From an uncultured Akkermansia sp. (GTDB lineage Bacteria > Verrucomicrobiota > Verrucomicrobiia > Verrucomicrobiales > Akkermansiaceae), in the NCBI GenBank assembly GCA_947585525.1, contig CANPXA010000046.1, positions 1 to 10,663 of the forward strand: a DNA stretch of 10,663 bases, in the 5' to 3' direction. Below the pieces are notes generated by a model. That model did not search any database, was not told where the DNA came from, and saw nothing but the letters and a program-made list of their open reading frames with translations. The position numbers and the translations under genes are program-made. How positions within the stretch are numbered: the first letter of the stretch is position 1; each line of letters begins with the position of its first letter. Positions 1 through 5,879 of this stretch are shown piece after piece.

Positions 1-2858
1 CCATTCGTGACTTTCCATGAGATGAGCGAGCCGTCCGGCAGGTGCACGGCCTGTGCAAGTCCTTTCTCGTAGCGGAACCAGTAGCGGTACTCGAGATTGC
101 GCTGCCCGTCGCCCTCCTGCTTGTAGAGCGAGCCGTCCGTGTTGTAAACGTTGATGAGCTTAGCTCCGCTCGGCAGGGTTGTGGTGACGGTGAGCCCGTC
201 TTCACTGTATTCGGTGCGCGTTTCGCGTCCGAGTTCATCCACCTTCCTGACCACGCGTCCTTGCAGGTCGTATTCCGTGCGCGTCTCCTTCTTTTGCGCG
301 CCGGTATAGACGGTTTCGCGTGTGACGCGTCCGACGGCGTCTCGTTCGTACTCGGTGATGGTCTCGGGCGTGGTCGGCGTCTCGCTGCGCGTGGTCTCGA
401 TGAGCTGGCGCGCCGAGTTGTAGGCATAGGTCGTCTTCACGCCATCCGCATCAATCTCCCAGAGCAATTGTCCCTGGCAGGTGAGCGCGCGTGAGGAGCT
501 GCGTCCGTTGTCCCACCTCGTTCCGACGCGGCGGTTGAGCACATCGTACTCGTAGCTCACGCCATTGATGAGTTTCCATGTGCCGTCCTTCAGCAGCACG
601 TAATCCTCCTCGCGCAAGGTGTTGCCTTCTTGGCTGATGTAGGATTCCTTTCGGGAGCTTTGTCCCGGCACGGGCTTGTCCTCGGCATTCCGCGTCTCCT
701 CGATGATCTTGTAGAGCGCCCCGTGCTCGACTGTTCCCTCGTAATCATAGACGGTGCGCGTGCCGTTCTCCGCTTGGCGCATTTTGACGCGCCCCTGAGC
801 GTAAGGATTCGGCGCGCTCGCCAGCCATGTCTCTACCACGCTGAGTCTCTCTACCTTGACGACGTCCTTCTCTTCTTCCTCGTCCCATCGCAGTTCTTGG
901 ATGCGCGTCTCTACCCGGTGAACATGAACATTGTCACTGTAATTCCAAAGCGTTCGGGAAAGAATGCCCATGTTGCCAATGATTGTATAGTAGTCCGACT
1001 GTTCTGCGGGCTCATCGCTGTACGGTTCATCGGAACCACGATAGCGCGTCATTATGGCGTGTTGAGCTCCCTCACGCTCTCCCCATGGTCCCCGTATGCA
1101 AGTCGTACGTCCATATTCATCGTAGAGGTAGTTTTGTTCTCCCTTCTCAGGGGAATACTCCCTTTTTAAACGCCCGCAATCATCATATTCAAATTCCGTT
1201 GTAATCGCGGCGGGTTCGCCGTACCCAACTGTTTCACGTCTCAGGAGTTCTCCCGCCACAACGCTCTCATACTCTTCGTGCACGCAGCTCGCTACCCGTC
1301 CTCCCTTCTCCTGCCGTACCGTAATGAAATAGCGAGTGTCATCTACAGGTTCTCTCACTCGTCTGGTCTCCACGGCATCATTCCCCTCGCCTTCAATCAT
1401 GCTCCATGCCTCGTTTTCCCACACCCACTTTGTTGTCATCTCTCCGTAACTCAACGGGAGCGTGTTGTCTCTCTCTCGTACGGTAATGCTTTTTTCCTCA
1501 TCGTTCGCTCGTACGCGGAAAACACGCAAAGGAGCCCCCTCATGATCGAAAAGTTCACCCTCTTCTCGCGGTAAGACAACTTGGGAGGGAGAATAGATAT
1601 CAATGCGATAGCCATCCCCGTCCTCATCAGAAACGACGTCCGCCAGACCATCCCATGTGTTCCACACCTGGCGTATCGTACCTTCGCTATCGCGCACGAC
1701 AGCCACATATTTCTCCGCCTCCGACGCCTCAAGCACATATCCTCCGGCGCTGATGTACCCCTTGCATTTTCCTGTTTCCGGATCGTAGAAACTGGCTGCA
1801 CCTCCTCCATACGTCAACCTCATGTACTTCTCGCTGCCCAGAGAACATGATGCAGATTCTTCCCTACTCATCGAACTGACAGACTGCATACGCGCAATAG
1901 AACTTGCGGTCGCTCCTACGGACAGAATCTGTTCCCCCGTCCCATCTACAATACTATTGTGGATTTCACTCCCCTGATGGACGGCCAACATGGCATTTCT
2001 TCGTGCGCCACCTTCCGGCATTGCCATCCATGACGACAGAGGATGCTTCCATACCAGACCGCTTACTCTTCCAAGGCTTTCTTCGTATCCTCCATCAACG
2101 GCTATGCACAGTCTCCCTGCCGGCATTTGCGGCATCCCGCGAAACACTCCGAATTGCACCGACCACTCCATCCACCAGGCATCGGATTCTCTCGCGATGG
2201 AAGTTCCTCCCGATGTGCTCTCTGAAGCTATGTTATAAAGAACGCGTGCTCCTCCGCTCGTAATCCGCGCAGCCTGCTGCGGCGCTCCCCCGCTCGGCGT
2301 ATCGGGGGAGCTTTGAGTACAGGTCCTGTCGCATTCGCATACCGGCTCTCTTCCTTTTTTTCTCCTCGTGGGATTTTTCTTCGGACGAACTTCTCCTTCT
2401 GTTACTCCGTTTATGGTGCAAAACAGCATGGACTCATTATTCGCTTCATCCTCATTGTCATCATTCTCCTGTGTCACGGAAACTTGGTAGACTCCATCCG
2501 GGAACAATCCAAAATCCATGTCGATGCTCACATTGTCTCCCCGATCCGTTTCTTTGCTCCTCGAACCGACGCTGATACGCGCATAATCATCTGCTGCCCC
2601 GTACGCAGTTACCGGATGTGTTGATTCCGGGTTCGAGCCGACGGCTTCAGGATTTCCTATGATTCCGGTGTATGTTTCTGTGCCCAATTGCTCCCCGGGT
2701 TTTGACGGCTGTTTAGGTCCATACCTTACAATAATGCCTTCCCACTGTCGCGGCTCTTTTCTCCGTTCAAGAGTCCACTCCGGAATTGTGTCCTGAGGAA
2801 AACTGTTGCTAATCGTATAAACTTTGTCCATACGCAGGCTTCTCCTTTCTTTGTCCAT
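1..2858 (-). CDS. RHS/YD-repeat protein, N-terminal 952 residues (C-terminus beyond the left edge)
   Basis: Reading the minus strand from 2858 to position 1 gives one uninterrupted frame of 952 codons. From about residue 554 onward it holds degenerate YD repeats of the RHS family, for example FEYDDCGRLKREY (556-568), LYDEYGRTT (578-586), YEYDVLNRRVGT (769-780), TEYERDAVGRVTRE (835-848) and TEYDLQGRVVRKVDELGR (861-878). Residues 1-550 are not recognisable; they include a basic stretch followed by a small cysteine cluster (VCECDRTC, 173-180). No signal peptide is visible, so export by the Sec route is unlikely from this start. The family forms large beta-cage shells, often around a C-terminal toxin; that end lies outside the window, so a toxin role cannot be judged. 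The start at 2858 has a good Shine-Dalgarno (GGAGGGAG, 5 nt before ATG). A second ATG at 2831 also has AAGGAG ahead of it and is the alternative. Confidence 0.9.
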   Translation of the reverse strand, partial: MDKERRSLRMDKVYTISNSFPQDTIPEWTLERRKEPRQWEGIIVRYGPKQPSKPGEQLGTETYTGIIGNPEAVGSNPESTHPVTAYGAADDYARISVGSRSKETDRGDNVSIDMDFGLFPDGVYQVSVTQENDDNEDEANNESMLFCTINGVTEGEVRPKKNPTRRKKGREPVCECDRTCTQSSPDTPSGGAPQQAARITSGGARVLYNIASESTSGGTSIARESDAWWMEWSVQFGVFRGMPQMPAGRLCIAVDGGYEESLGRVSGLVWKHPLSSWMAMPEGGARRNAMLAVHQGSEIHNSIVDGTGEQILSVGATASSIARMQSVSSMSREESASCSLGSEKYMRLTYGGGAASFYDPETGKCKGYISAGGYVLEASEAEKYVAVVRDSEGTIRQVWNTWDGLADVVSDEDGDGYRIDIYSPSQVVLPREEGELFDHEGAPLRVFRVRANDEEKSITVRERDNTLPLSYGEMTTKWVWENEAWSMIEGEGNDAVETRRVREPVDDTRYFITVRQEKGGRVASCVHEEYESVVAGELLRRETVGYGEPAAITTEFEYDDCGRLKREYSPEKGEQNYLYDEYGRTTCIRGPWGEREGAQHAIMTRYRGSDEPYSDEPAEQSDYYTIIGNMGILSRTLWNYSDNVHVHRVETRIQELRWDEEEEKDVVKVERLSVVETWLASAPNPYAQGRVKMRQAENGTRTVYDYEGTVEHGALYKIIEETRNAEDKPVPGQSSRKESYISQEGNTLREEDYVLLKDGTWKLINGVSYEYDVLNRRVGTRWDNGRSSSRALTCQGQLLWEIDADGVKTTYAYNSARQLIETTRSETPTTPETITEYERDAVGRVTRETVYTGAQKKETRTEYDLQGRVVRKVDELGRETRTEYSEDGLTVTTTLPSGAKLINVYNTDGSLYKQEGDGQRNLEYRYWFRYEKGLAQAVHLPDGSLISWKVTN

Positions 2859-2885
2859 TTATACTCCCTCCACCCCGCTTTTCAA
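2858..2885 (-). promoter_or_regulatory. Possible promoter of the RHS gene
   Basis: On the minus strand TTGAAA (2885-2880) and TATAAA (2863-2858) are separated by 16 bp. The -10 overlaps the A of the first ATG, so if this promoter is used translation would have to begin at the second ATG (2831), which has its own AAGGAG. An alternative pair further upstream, TTGGGA and TAAAAT with a 19-bp spacer, would fit the first ATG. The two choices cannot be separated by inspection. Confidence 0.35.
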
Positions 2886-2916
2886 GAAAAGATTTTGCTC
2901 TCCGTATAATTTTACA

Positions 2917-2939
2917 GGGCAACCGCACATATGTCCCAA
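2917..2939 (-). promoter_or_regulatory. GGGACRNNTGTG motif upstream of the RHS gene
   Basis: On the minus strand this reads TTGGGACATATGTG followed by CGGTTGCCC. The rplI upstream region has TTGGGACACGTGTG, one extra G, and the same CGGTTGCCC. The 8-bp core is a perfect palindrome in both (ACATATGT here, ACACGTGT there), so the centre has changed while symmetry was kept. The 36-bp block that precedes the motif at four other genes is not clearly present here. The distance to the ATG at 2858 is 67 nt. Confidence 0.5.
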
Positions 2940-3015
2940 TCAAATTTTCTCCGAACTCATTCAACCCGTTTCCTCATGCGTTTCCCCTGGATGAAGGAAG
3001 TAAGCCGGAAAGGTC

Positions 3016-3301
3016 ATAAACCATTGATGATTCAGCAAAGCAGTGGGTTCGGCATGGCGTAACTCCGGACGCTTTTTTTCTGTCAACGCATCTTCATTCT
3101 CGAAAACTTCGTTTTACTTTCGATCCACAAAAACGCGCGTAGCGCGTGAATTCCCAACATCGTACCAAAACTGCCGACGGCTGTAAGGCAGTTTGGACAA
3201 AAGCGCAGCTTTTGCCCGCAGGGCGAACAGCCATGGGGCGGCTGTGAGTCAACGTCCATCGTACATGATTCCGTCCATCGTACATAACCAATGAGTTATG
3301 T
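3016..3301. repeat. Intergenic mosaic repeat, copy I
   Basis: Modules shared with the other intergenic regions occur in this order: ATAAACCATTGAT (3016-3028, also at 5330-5342); AGCAAAGC, 8 nt, then CGGCATGGCGTAAC (about 3034-3063, same spacing as at 8244-8270); a hairpin followed by GAATTCCCAACATCGTAC (3133-3165); AAACTGCCGACGGCT (3168-3182, related to 8178-8192); two copies of CGTCCATCGTACAT (3253-3266 and 3272-3285); and a terminal hairpin ACATAAC-N6-GTTATGT (3282-3301). The middle part is dense in short hairpins with 3-nt loops. The non-coding stretch 2940-3015 shows nothing further that I recognise. Confidence 0.75.
3198..3224. repeat. Two back-to-back mini-hairpins with GCA loops
   Basis: CAAAAGC-GCA-GCTTTTG (3198-3214) is directly followed, sharing one base, by GCCC-GCA-GGGC (3214-3224). 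Both are perfect stems closed by C-G around the same GCA loop. GNA trinucleotide loops closed by C-G are known to make unusually stable DNA mini-hairpins. There is no T-run, so these are not simple terminators. Confidence 0.7.
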
Positions 3302-3314
3302 TACATCACCCACC

Positions 3315-3357
3315 GATGACCGCCTGTTGGAAGCGCGTTTTTCTTGGGACACGTGTG
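3315..3357 (+). promoter_or_regulatory. 36-bp upstream block plus GGGACACGTGTG, ahead of rplI
   Basis: Bases 3315-3350 are identical to 5782-5817 (36 of 36), nearly identical to 8430-8464, and match the minus strand of 5314-5279 at 28 of 36 positions. The block begins GATGACCGCCTGTTGGAAGC and ends TTCTTGGGAC; it runs into the palindrome ACACGTGT (3349-3356). It points toward rplI and ends 88 nt before its ATG. It could be a regulatory site or the end of a repeat element; the sequence does not decide which. Confidence 0.7.
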
Positions 3358-3386
3358 GCGGTTGCCCCGTTTCGTATAAATTCGAC

Positions 3387-3415
3387 TTGACAAGAGCAGG
3401 AGAATGGTGTACACC
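3387..3415 (+). promoter_or_regulatory. Probable rplI promoter
   Basis: A consensus -35 TTGACA (3387-3392) is followed after 17 bp by TACACC (3410-3415), a weak -10. The -10 lies inside the perfect 10-bp palindrome GGTGTACACC (3406-3415), which could be a protein-binding site. The upstream TATAAA at 3375-3380 has no convincing partner -35. Confidence 0.5.
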
Positions 3416-3445
3416 GTGCGCCTCCGAACCCAAATTGATTGAGTT

Positions 3446-3958
3446 ATGGCGAACATGAAAGTTATATTAGCGACGAAGATAGAGGGTCTGGGCTGTGAAG
3501 CCGACCTTGTCACGGTGAAAGCCGGGTATGGACGCAATTACCTGATTCCTCAGGGACTCGCGTTTGAAGCTACTCCTGCCAACCAGCGTTTCATCAACAT
3601 GCTGCAGAAGAAGCGCGCTGAGCGTGAGGCGGCAGAGCTGGCCAATTTCCGCGAGGTGGCGAAGAAGATTGCCGGGGTCACCTTGGAACTCGTCCTGGAA
3701 TCGAGCGAGGGAGGCAAGGTGTTCGGAGCCATCACCAATCAGCAGATAGCCGAGAAGCTCTCTGAGCAAGGCATTGAAATCGATCGCCGTTCCATCGATT
3801 TGGAAAAACCCCTCAAGAAGAGCGGGGATTACGAGGTGCTCGCTAAACTGCACCCGGAAGTTACGGCTACAATCAAGATTCACCTCACCGTGAAAAACGA
3901 GGTCGTGACCGAACCCGAGCCGACTCCGGAAGGCGATTCTCCCGAAAAAACCGCCTGA
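3446..3958 (+). CDS. rplI: Large ribosomal subunit protein bL9
   Basis: bL9 binds 23S rRNA at the base of the L1 stalk and reaches out from the 50S subunit. The bL9 signature GYGRNYLIPQGLA is at residues 28-40, then a long charged linker helix (about 45-75), and the C-terminal domain with GKVFGAIT (90-97) and LHPEVTATIKIHL (135-147). The protein has 170 residues against about 148 in most bacteria; the excess is an acidic, proline-rich tail (VTEPEPTPEGDSPEKTA). Met4 (ATG at 3455) aligns better with the usual MKVIL start, so translation could begin there; neither ATG has a clear Shine-Dalgarno. The gene stands alone between its own promoter and terminator, rather than with rpsF, rpsR or ssb as is common. 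The identification is secure. Confidence 0.97.
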   Translation: MANMKVILATKIEGLGCEADLVTVKAGYGRNYLIPQGLAFEATPANQRFINMLQKKRAEREAAELANFREVAKKIAGVTLELVLESSEGGKVFGAITNQQIAEKLSEQGIEIDRRSIDLEKPLKKSGDYEVLAKLHPEVTATIKIHLTVKNEVVTEPEPTPEGDSPEKTA

Positions 3959-3985
3959 ATTTCCCCACTTCATGGTCTTCTTTCT

Positions 3986-4017
3986 ACGCACGCGCTCGCC
4001 GACGCGTGCGTTTTTTT
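3986..4017 (+). terminator. Intrinsic terminator of rplI
   Basis: A perfect 9-bp stem ACGCACGCG / CGCGTGCGT encloses an 8-nt loop and is followed by seven T (4011-4017). It lies 28 nt after the rplI stop codon and marks the end of a single-gene transcript. Confidence 0.92.
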
Positions 4018-4039
4018 CATGTTTTCCCCCTCCGATGTT

Positions 4040-4172
4040 GCAGAGCCCGCAAGACGGCATGGCGTAACCCCATGACAAACGCATTTGCGCCGCATCTCCG
4101 CGCGCAGCGCGCTAAAATCCAAATCGTAATTCGTAATTCGTAAATCGTACATAGCAAACGCAAAGCGTTTGC
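4040..4172. repeat. Intergenic mosaic repeat, copy II
   Basis: This copy sits between the convergent ends of rplI and the 160-residue gene. It has GCAGAGC, 8 nt, CGGCATGGCGTAAC (to 4068); the hairpin CGCGC-GCA-GCGCG (4099-4111) followed by CTAAAATCCAA; four heptamers of the AATCGTA/ATTCGTA type (4122-4149); then CATA and a terminal hairpin GCAAACGC-AAA-GCGTTTGC (4154-4172). Module order matches the other copies, but the 36-bp block is missing; the copy stops one base before the stop codon of the convergent gene. Confidence 0.78.
4154..4172. repeat. 8-bp perfect hairpin with AAA loop at a gene end
   Basis: GCAAACGC-AAA-GCGTTTGC occupies the same slot, directly after the heptamer array and ATA, where copies III and IV carry GGCACC-TCC-GGTGCC. 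Read on the minus strand it lies 2 nt after the TAG stop of the 160-residue gene, so it may protect or end that transcript, although no T-run follows. Confidence 0.7.
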
Positions 4173-4173
4173 C

Positions 4174-4656
4174 CTAGCTTTCATCGGAGGGCACGTAAAA
4201 CGCGAACCTATCTAACCCGTGGTTAGCCACCTCTTCCTTGAGGGCCTCCTCCAGAGCGGAGGTGCGTCGAGCCTTTTCTTCGTCGTCCAGCGTCTGAAAT
4301 TCTTCATCGGACATACTCTCTGAAAGCGCGTTATCCGCCATCCTCGTCACCAGGTCCGACCAAAAGAGCGCATCACGAGCCGCATCCAACACCTGGGCGT
4401 AGAAAGCATCCCTCGCAAAACTTTCCCGGAAAAACCAGTGTCCCATGTCGGAATTGACCTCCATGCGTCTTTTGAGTGCAGGAATGTTGCTGGCATATTC
4501 CATGATCAACTTGCACACCGACTCCCAGCCTGCCACCCGGGCAGGGTTCAGCTCATCGCGACACACCTCCACCAAGGTCAGGCTCAACGCAGCCATCTCC
4601 GCCACATCCCGCAGTTGCTCCCGCGTCAAGTTGATCGTTATCTTGTCGGTCTTCAT
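4174..4656 (-). CDS. Uncharacterised 160-residue protein downstream of sufT
   Basis: I do not recognise this protein. It is predicted to be soluble and mostly helical, rich in Glu, Asp and Ala, with no membrane segment or signal peptide. It starts MKTDKITINLTREQLRDVAE and has an acidic stretch DEEFQTLDDEEKARRT near 116-131. The ATG at 4656 lies 17 nt after the sufT stop on the same strand, so the two are very likely co-transcribed. No Shine-Dalgarno is visible in the gap, which suggests translation coupled to sufT or a weak start. It looks like a real gene because of its tight packing behind sufT, an ATG at its head and ordinary amino-acid composition. Its stop codon is followed almost at once by repeat copy II. 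A link to iron-sulfur biology is suggested only by position. Confidence 0.8.
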   Translation of the reverse strand: MKTDKITINLTREQLRDVAEMAALSLTLVEVCRDELNPARVAGWESVCKLIMEYASNIPALKRRMEVNSDMGHWFFRESFARDAFYAQVLDAARDALFWSDLVTRMADNALSESMSDEEFQTLDDEEKARRTSALEEALKEEVANHGLDRFAFYVPSDES

Positions 4657-4673
4657 GGGTCAAAGGTCGGGCA

Positions 4674-5222
4674 TCAGATCATTCCCAATTGCATTCTTGC
4701 CTCCTCCGTCATCATGTCCTGATTCCACGGCGGGTCCCATACGAATTCGATATTGACTTCTCCCACCCCCGGGAGCGACGCGATTCCCGCCTCGGCCTCC
4801 GCCATGAGGTGCGGTCCCATTCCGCATCCCGGAGCCGTCAACGTCATGCGAACATTCACACAGTTCGAGCCGTCCTGTTGAGGGATGACCTCCACACTGT
4901 ACACGAGCCCGAGATTGACGATATCCACCGGTATCTCCGGATCGTAGATGTTCCCCAGAGTCTTCCACACCATCTGCTCCAGCGTGAGTTCTTCGTCCCT
5001 CTCCGCGCGTTTCTCTTCTTCCCGCACAATTCCCGCAGCCTCCGCCTGGGCACGTGAGATCCGCACCATCCCTATATCGGTTGCCGCCGTTATCGAGTTG
5101 CCCAGCATCTGGGTGATATAGATACGAGACCCCTCCGGCAACACCACTGCATTGCCGCCCGGAATTTGCACCGCCGCCAGCTCCGAACCTGTTACGATCT
5201 CTTCATTCAGCATCCGCCCCAT
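4674..5222 (-). CDS. sufT: SufT-type Fe-S maturation protein (MIP18/DUF59 family, long form)
   Basis: SufT proteins act in iron-sulfur cluster maturation or delivery and carry the MIP18 (DUF59) fold. The 182-residue length and the approximately 80-residue N-terminal part followed by the DUF59 domain fit the long SufT subfamily. Visible motifs are DPEIPVDIVNLGLVYSVEV (94-112), the conserved Cys133 in TLTAPGCGMGPH (128-138), and the C-terminal VWDPPWNQDMMTEEARMQLG (161-180). The start at 5222 has only a weak purine-rich leader; Met4 (5213) is an alternative. In many bacteria sufT ends a suf operon; here no sufBCDS gene is adjacent and the partner is an unknown gene. A copy of the conserved 36-bp block plus GGGACGGATGTG lies upstream, pointing into the gene. 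Confidence 0.93.
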   Translation of the reverse strand: MGRMLNEEIVTGSELAAVQIPGGNAVVLPEGSRIYITQMLGNSITAATDIGMVRISRAQAEAAGIVREEEKRAERDEELTLEQMVWKTLGNIYDPEIPVDIVNLGLVYSVEVIPQQDGSNCVNVRMTLTAPGCGMGPHLMAEAEAGIASLPGVGEVNIEFVWDPPWNQDMMTEEARMQLGMI

Positions 5223-5271
5223 TATCTCTCATTTTCGCATCGACGCAAGGTTTATCTCGTTCATCGCCTTC

Positions 5272-5314
5272 CACATCCGTCCCCATAACAACGCGATCAC
5301 AACAGGCGCTTATC
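5272..5314 (-). promoter_or_regulatory. 36-bp upstream block plus GGGACGGATGTG, ahead of sufT
   Basis: On the minus strand 5314-5279 matches the block at 5782-5817 at 28 of 36 positions without gaps. It begins GATAAGCGCCTGTTG and ends GGGGAC, continuing as GGATGTG exactly as upstream of aroB. It therefore forms an inverted partner of the aroB copy across this divergent region. The motif ends 49 nt before the sufT ATG. No convincing -35/-10 pair was found in that gap. Confidence 0.6.
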
Positions 5315-5345
5315 GGCGAGTGACACAACATAAACCATTGATTAT

Positions 5346-5415
5346 GTACGATGTACGATGTACGATGGACGATGGACGATGGACGATGGACGATGGACGA
5401 TGGACGATGGACGAT
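5346..5415 (+). repeat. Tandem heptamer array, 10 units
   Basis: Three GTACGAT units are followed by seven GGACGAT units without interruption. The reverse complement of both unit types (ATCGTAC, ATCGTCC) recurs in the right-hand array of the same region, so the two arrays can pair as an inverted repeat. Exact 7-bp tandem repeats of this kind are prone to change in copy number by slippage. Confidence 0.97.
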
Positions 5416-5725
5416 TTATTAATAATGTGCGCGTTGCGCAGTTTGCCTCGGATCGTCAGCCTATGCAGAATCTTCTCGAGAACCATCATCATGATGACCG
5501 CTTGTTGTCATGATTTTTGATAGGTATCAACGATGATATCAATCCATAAGAGCATTCTCTTCGTTGTTTCAGTTTTCTCAAATGTGTTTGCCCTGCGATC
5601 CGGCATAGCAATATACCAGGCATAGCGTAACACCAGATGCTTTCCTCACAAAAAACACCCGTGATTTCTCCCACCACTTTTGCTCTCGCTCTGCATATCC
5701 CGCGCGTAGCACGCTAATTTTCAAC

Positions 5726-5753
5726 ATCGTACATCGTACATCGTCCATCGTAC
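5726..5753 (+). repeat. Tandem heptamer array, 4 units, inverted relative to 5346-5415
   Basis: The units are ATCGTAC, ATCGTAC, ATCGTCC, ATCGTAC, followed by ATAG and the terminal hairpin. This is the reverse complement of the left array's unit types, including the rarer C-for-A variant. Confidence 0.93.
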
Positions 5754-5756
5754 ATA

Positions 5757-5771
5757 GGCACCTCCGGTGCC
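5757..5771. repeat. Terminal hairpin with TCC loop
   Basis: GGCACC-TCC-GGTGCC is a perfect 6-bp stem with a 3-nt loop. The same hairpin is at 8405-8419 with the same 10-nt distance to the 36-bp block. Copies I and II carry different stems in the same slot. Confidence 0.85.
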
Positions 5772-5781
5772 CCCGCCCACT

Positions 5782-5824
5782 GATGACCGCCTGTTGGAAG
5801 CGCGTTTTTCTTGGGACGGATGTG
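5782..5824 (+). promoter_or_regulatory. 36-bp upstream block plus GGGACGGATGTG, ahead of aroB
   Basis: This block is identical over 36 bases to the one upstream of rplI and is followed by the same GGATGTG seen upstream of sufT. It points into aroB and ends 55 nt before its ATG. Confidence 0.7.
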
Positions 5825-5844
5825 CGGGAAATGACAATTGACGC

Positions 5845-5873
5845 TTGCGCGATGCCGTAATCGCGCGTAAAAT
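5845..5873 (+). promoter_or_regulatory. Probable aroB promoter, with a palindrome in the spacer
   Basis: TTGCGC (5845-5850) and TAAAAT (5868-5873) are 17 bp apart. Only 6 nt separate the -10 from the aroB ATG, so a start of transcription at the usual distance would fall on the A of the ATG, giving a leaderless mRNA. Between the two hexamers lies a perfect inverted repeat GCGCGAT-N6-ATCGCGC (5847-5866), which looks like a repressor or activator site. TTGACG at 5838-5843 is an alternative -35, but its spacing to either possible -10 is poor. Confidence 0.55.
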
Positions 5874-5879
5874 ACCCGT

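Larger units (their letters stand above)
5328..5771. repeat. Intergenic mosaic repeat, copy III (longest, with inverted ends)
   Basis: The left end has a hairpin ACATAA-N8-TTATGT (5328-5347) then ten heptamers in GTACGAT/GGACGAT orientation. The right end has GGCATAGCGTAAC (5619-5631), the imperfect hairpin CGCGC-GTA-GCACG (5701-5713) with CTAATTTTCAAC, four heptamers in ATCGTAC orientation, and the hairpin GGCACC-TCC-GGTGCC (5757-5771). With the 36-bp blocks outside, the whole divergent region is roughly symmetrical. The interior 5421-5600 holds a hairpin TGCGC-GTT-GCGCA (5428-5440), palindromes TTCTCGAGAA (5473-5482) and TTGATA-GG-TATCAA (5517-5530), and a degenerate GATGACCGCTTGTTG (5493-5507). 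No gene was found in it. Confidence 0.78.

Noticed and set aside
42..2624. Several plus-strand open frames of 60-180 codons
   Set aside because: They lie antisense to the single 952-codon minus frame with YD repeats and encode nothing family-like.
2905..2910. TATAAT on the plus strand as a promoter for a small RNA
   Set aside because: The only upstream candidate -35 (TTCAAG, 18-bp spacer) is poor, and the TATAAT is on the strand opposite to the RHS gene with no transcript evidence.
2859..3445. Insertion sequence or transposon
   Set aside because: No transposase fragment was found in any intergenic region; only structured repeats are present.
3301..3537. Minus-strand peptides containing PKKNALPTGGH, also near 5714-6043 and 8428-9138
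   Set aside because: The recurring peptide is only the translation of the 36-bp repeat block; the frames run antisense into rplI, aroB and the 8566 gene.
3467..4084. 205-codon minus-strand open frame across rplI
   Set aside because: It is antisense to rplI and runs through the rplI terminator.
5346..5415. CRISPR array
   Set aside because: The units are 7 bp with no spacers and no cas gene is present.
5310..5492. Repetitive peptide (SIVHRPSSIVHRPS type) across the heptamer array
   Set aside because: It arises from translating tandem heptamers; there is no coding signal or start region.
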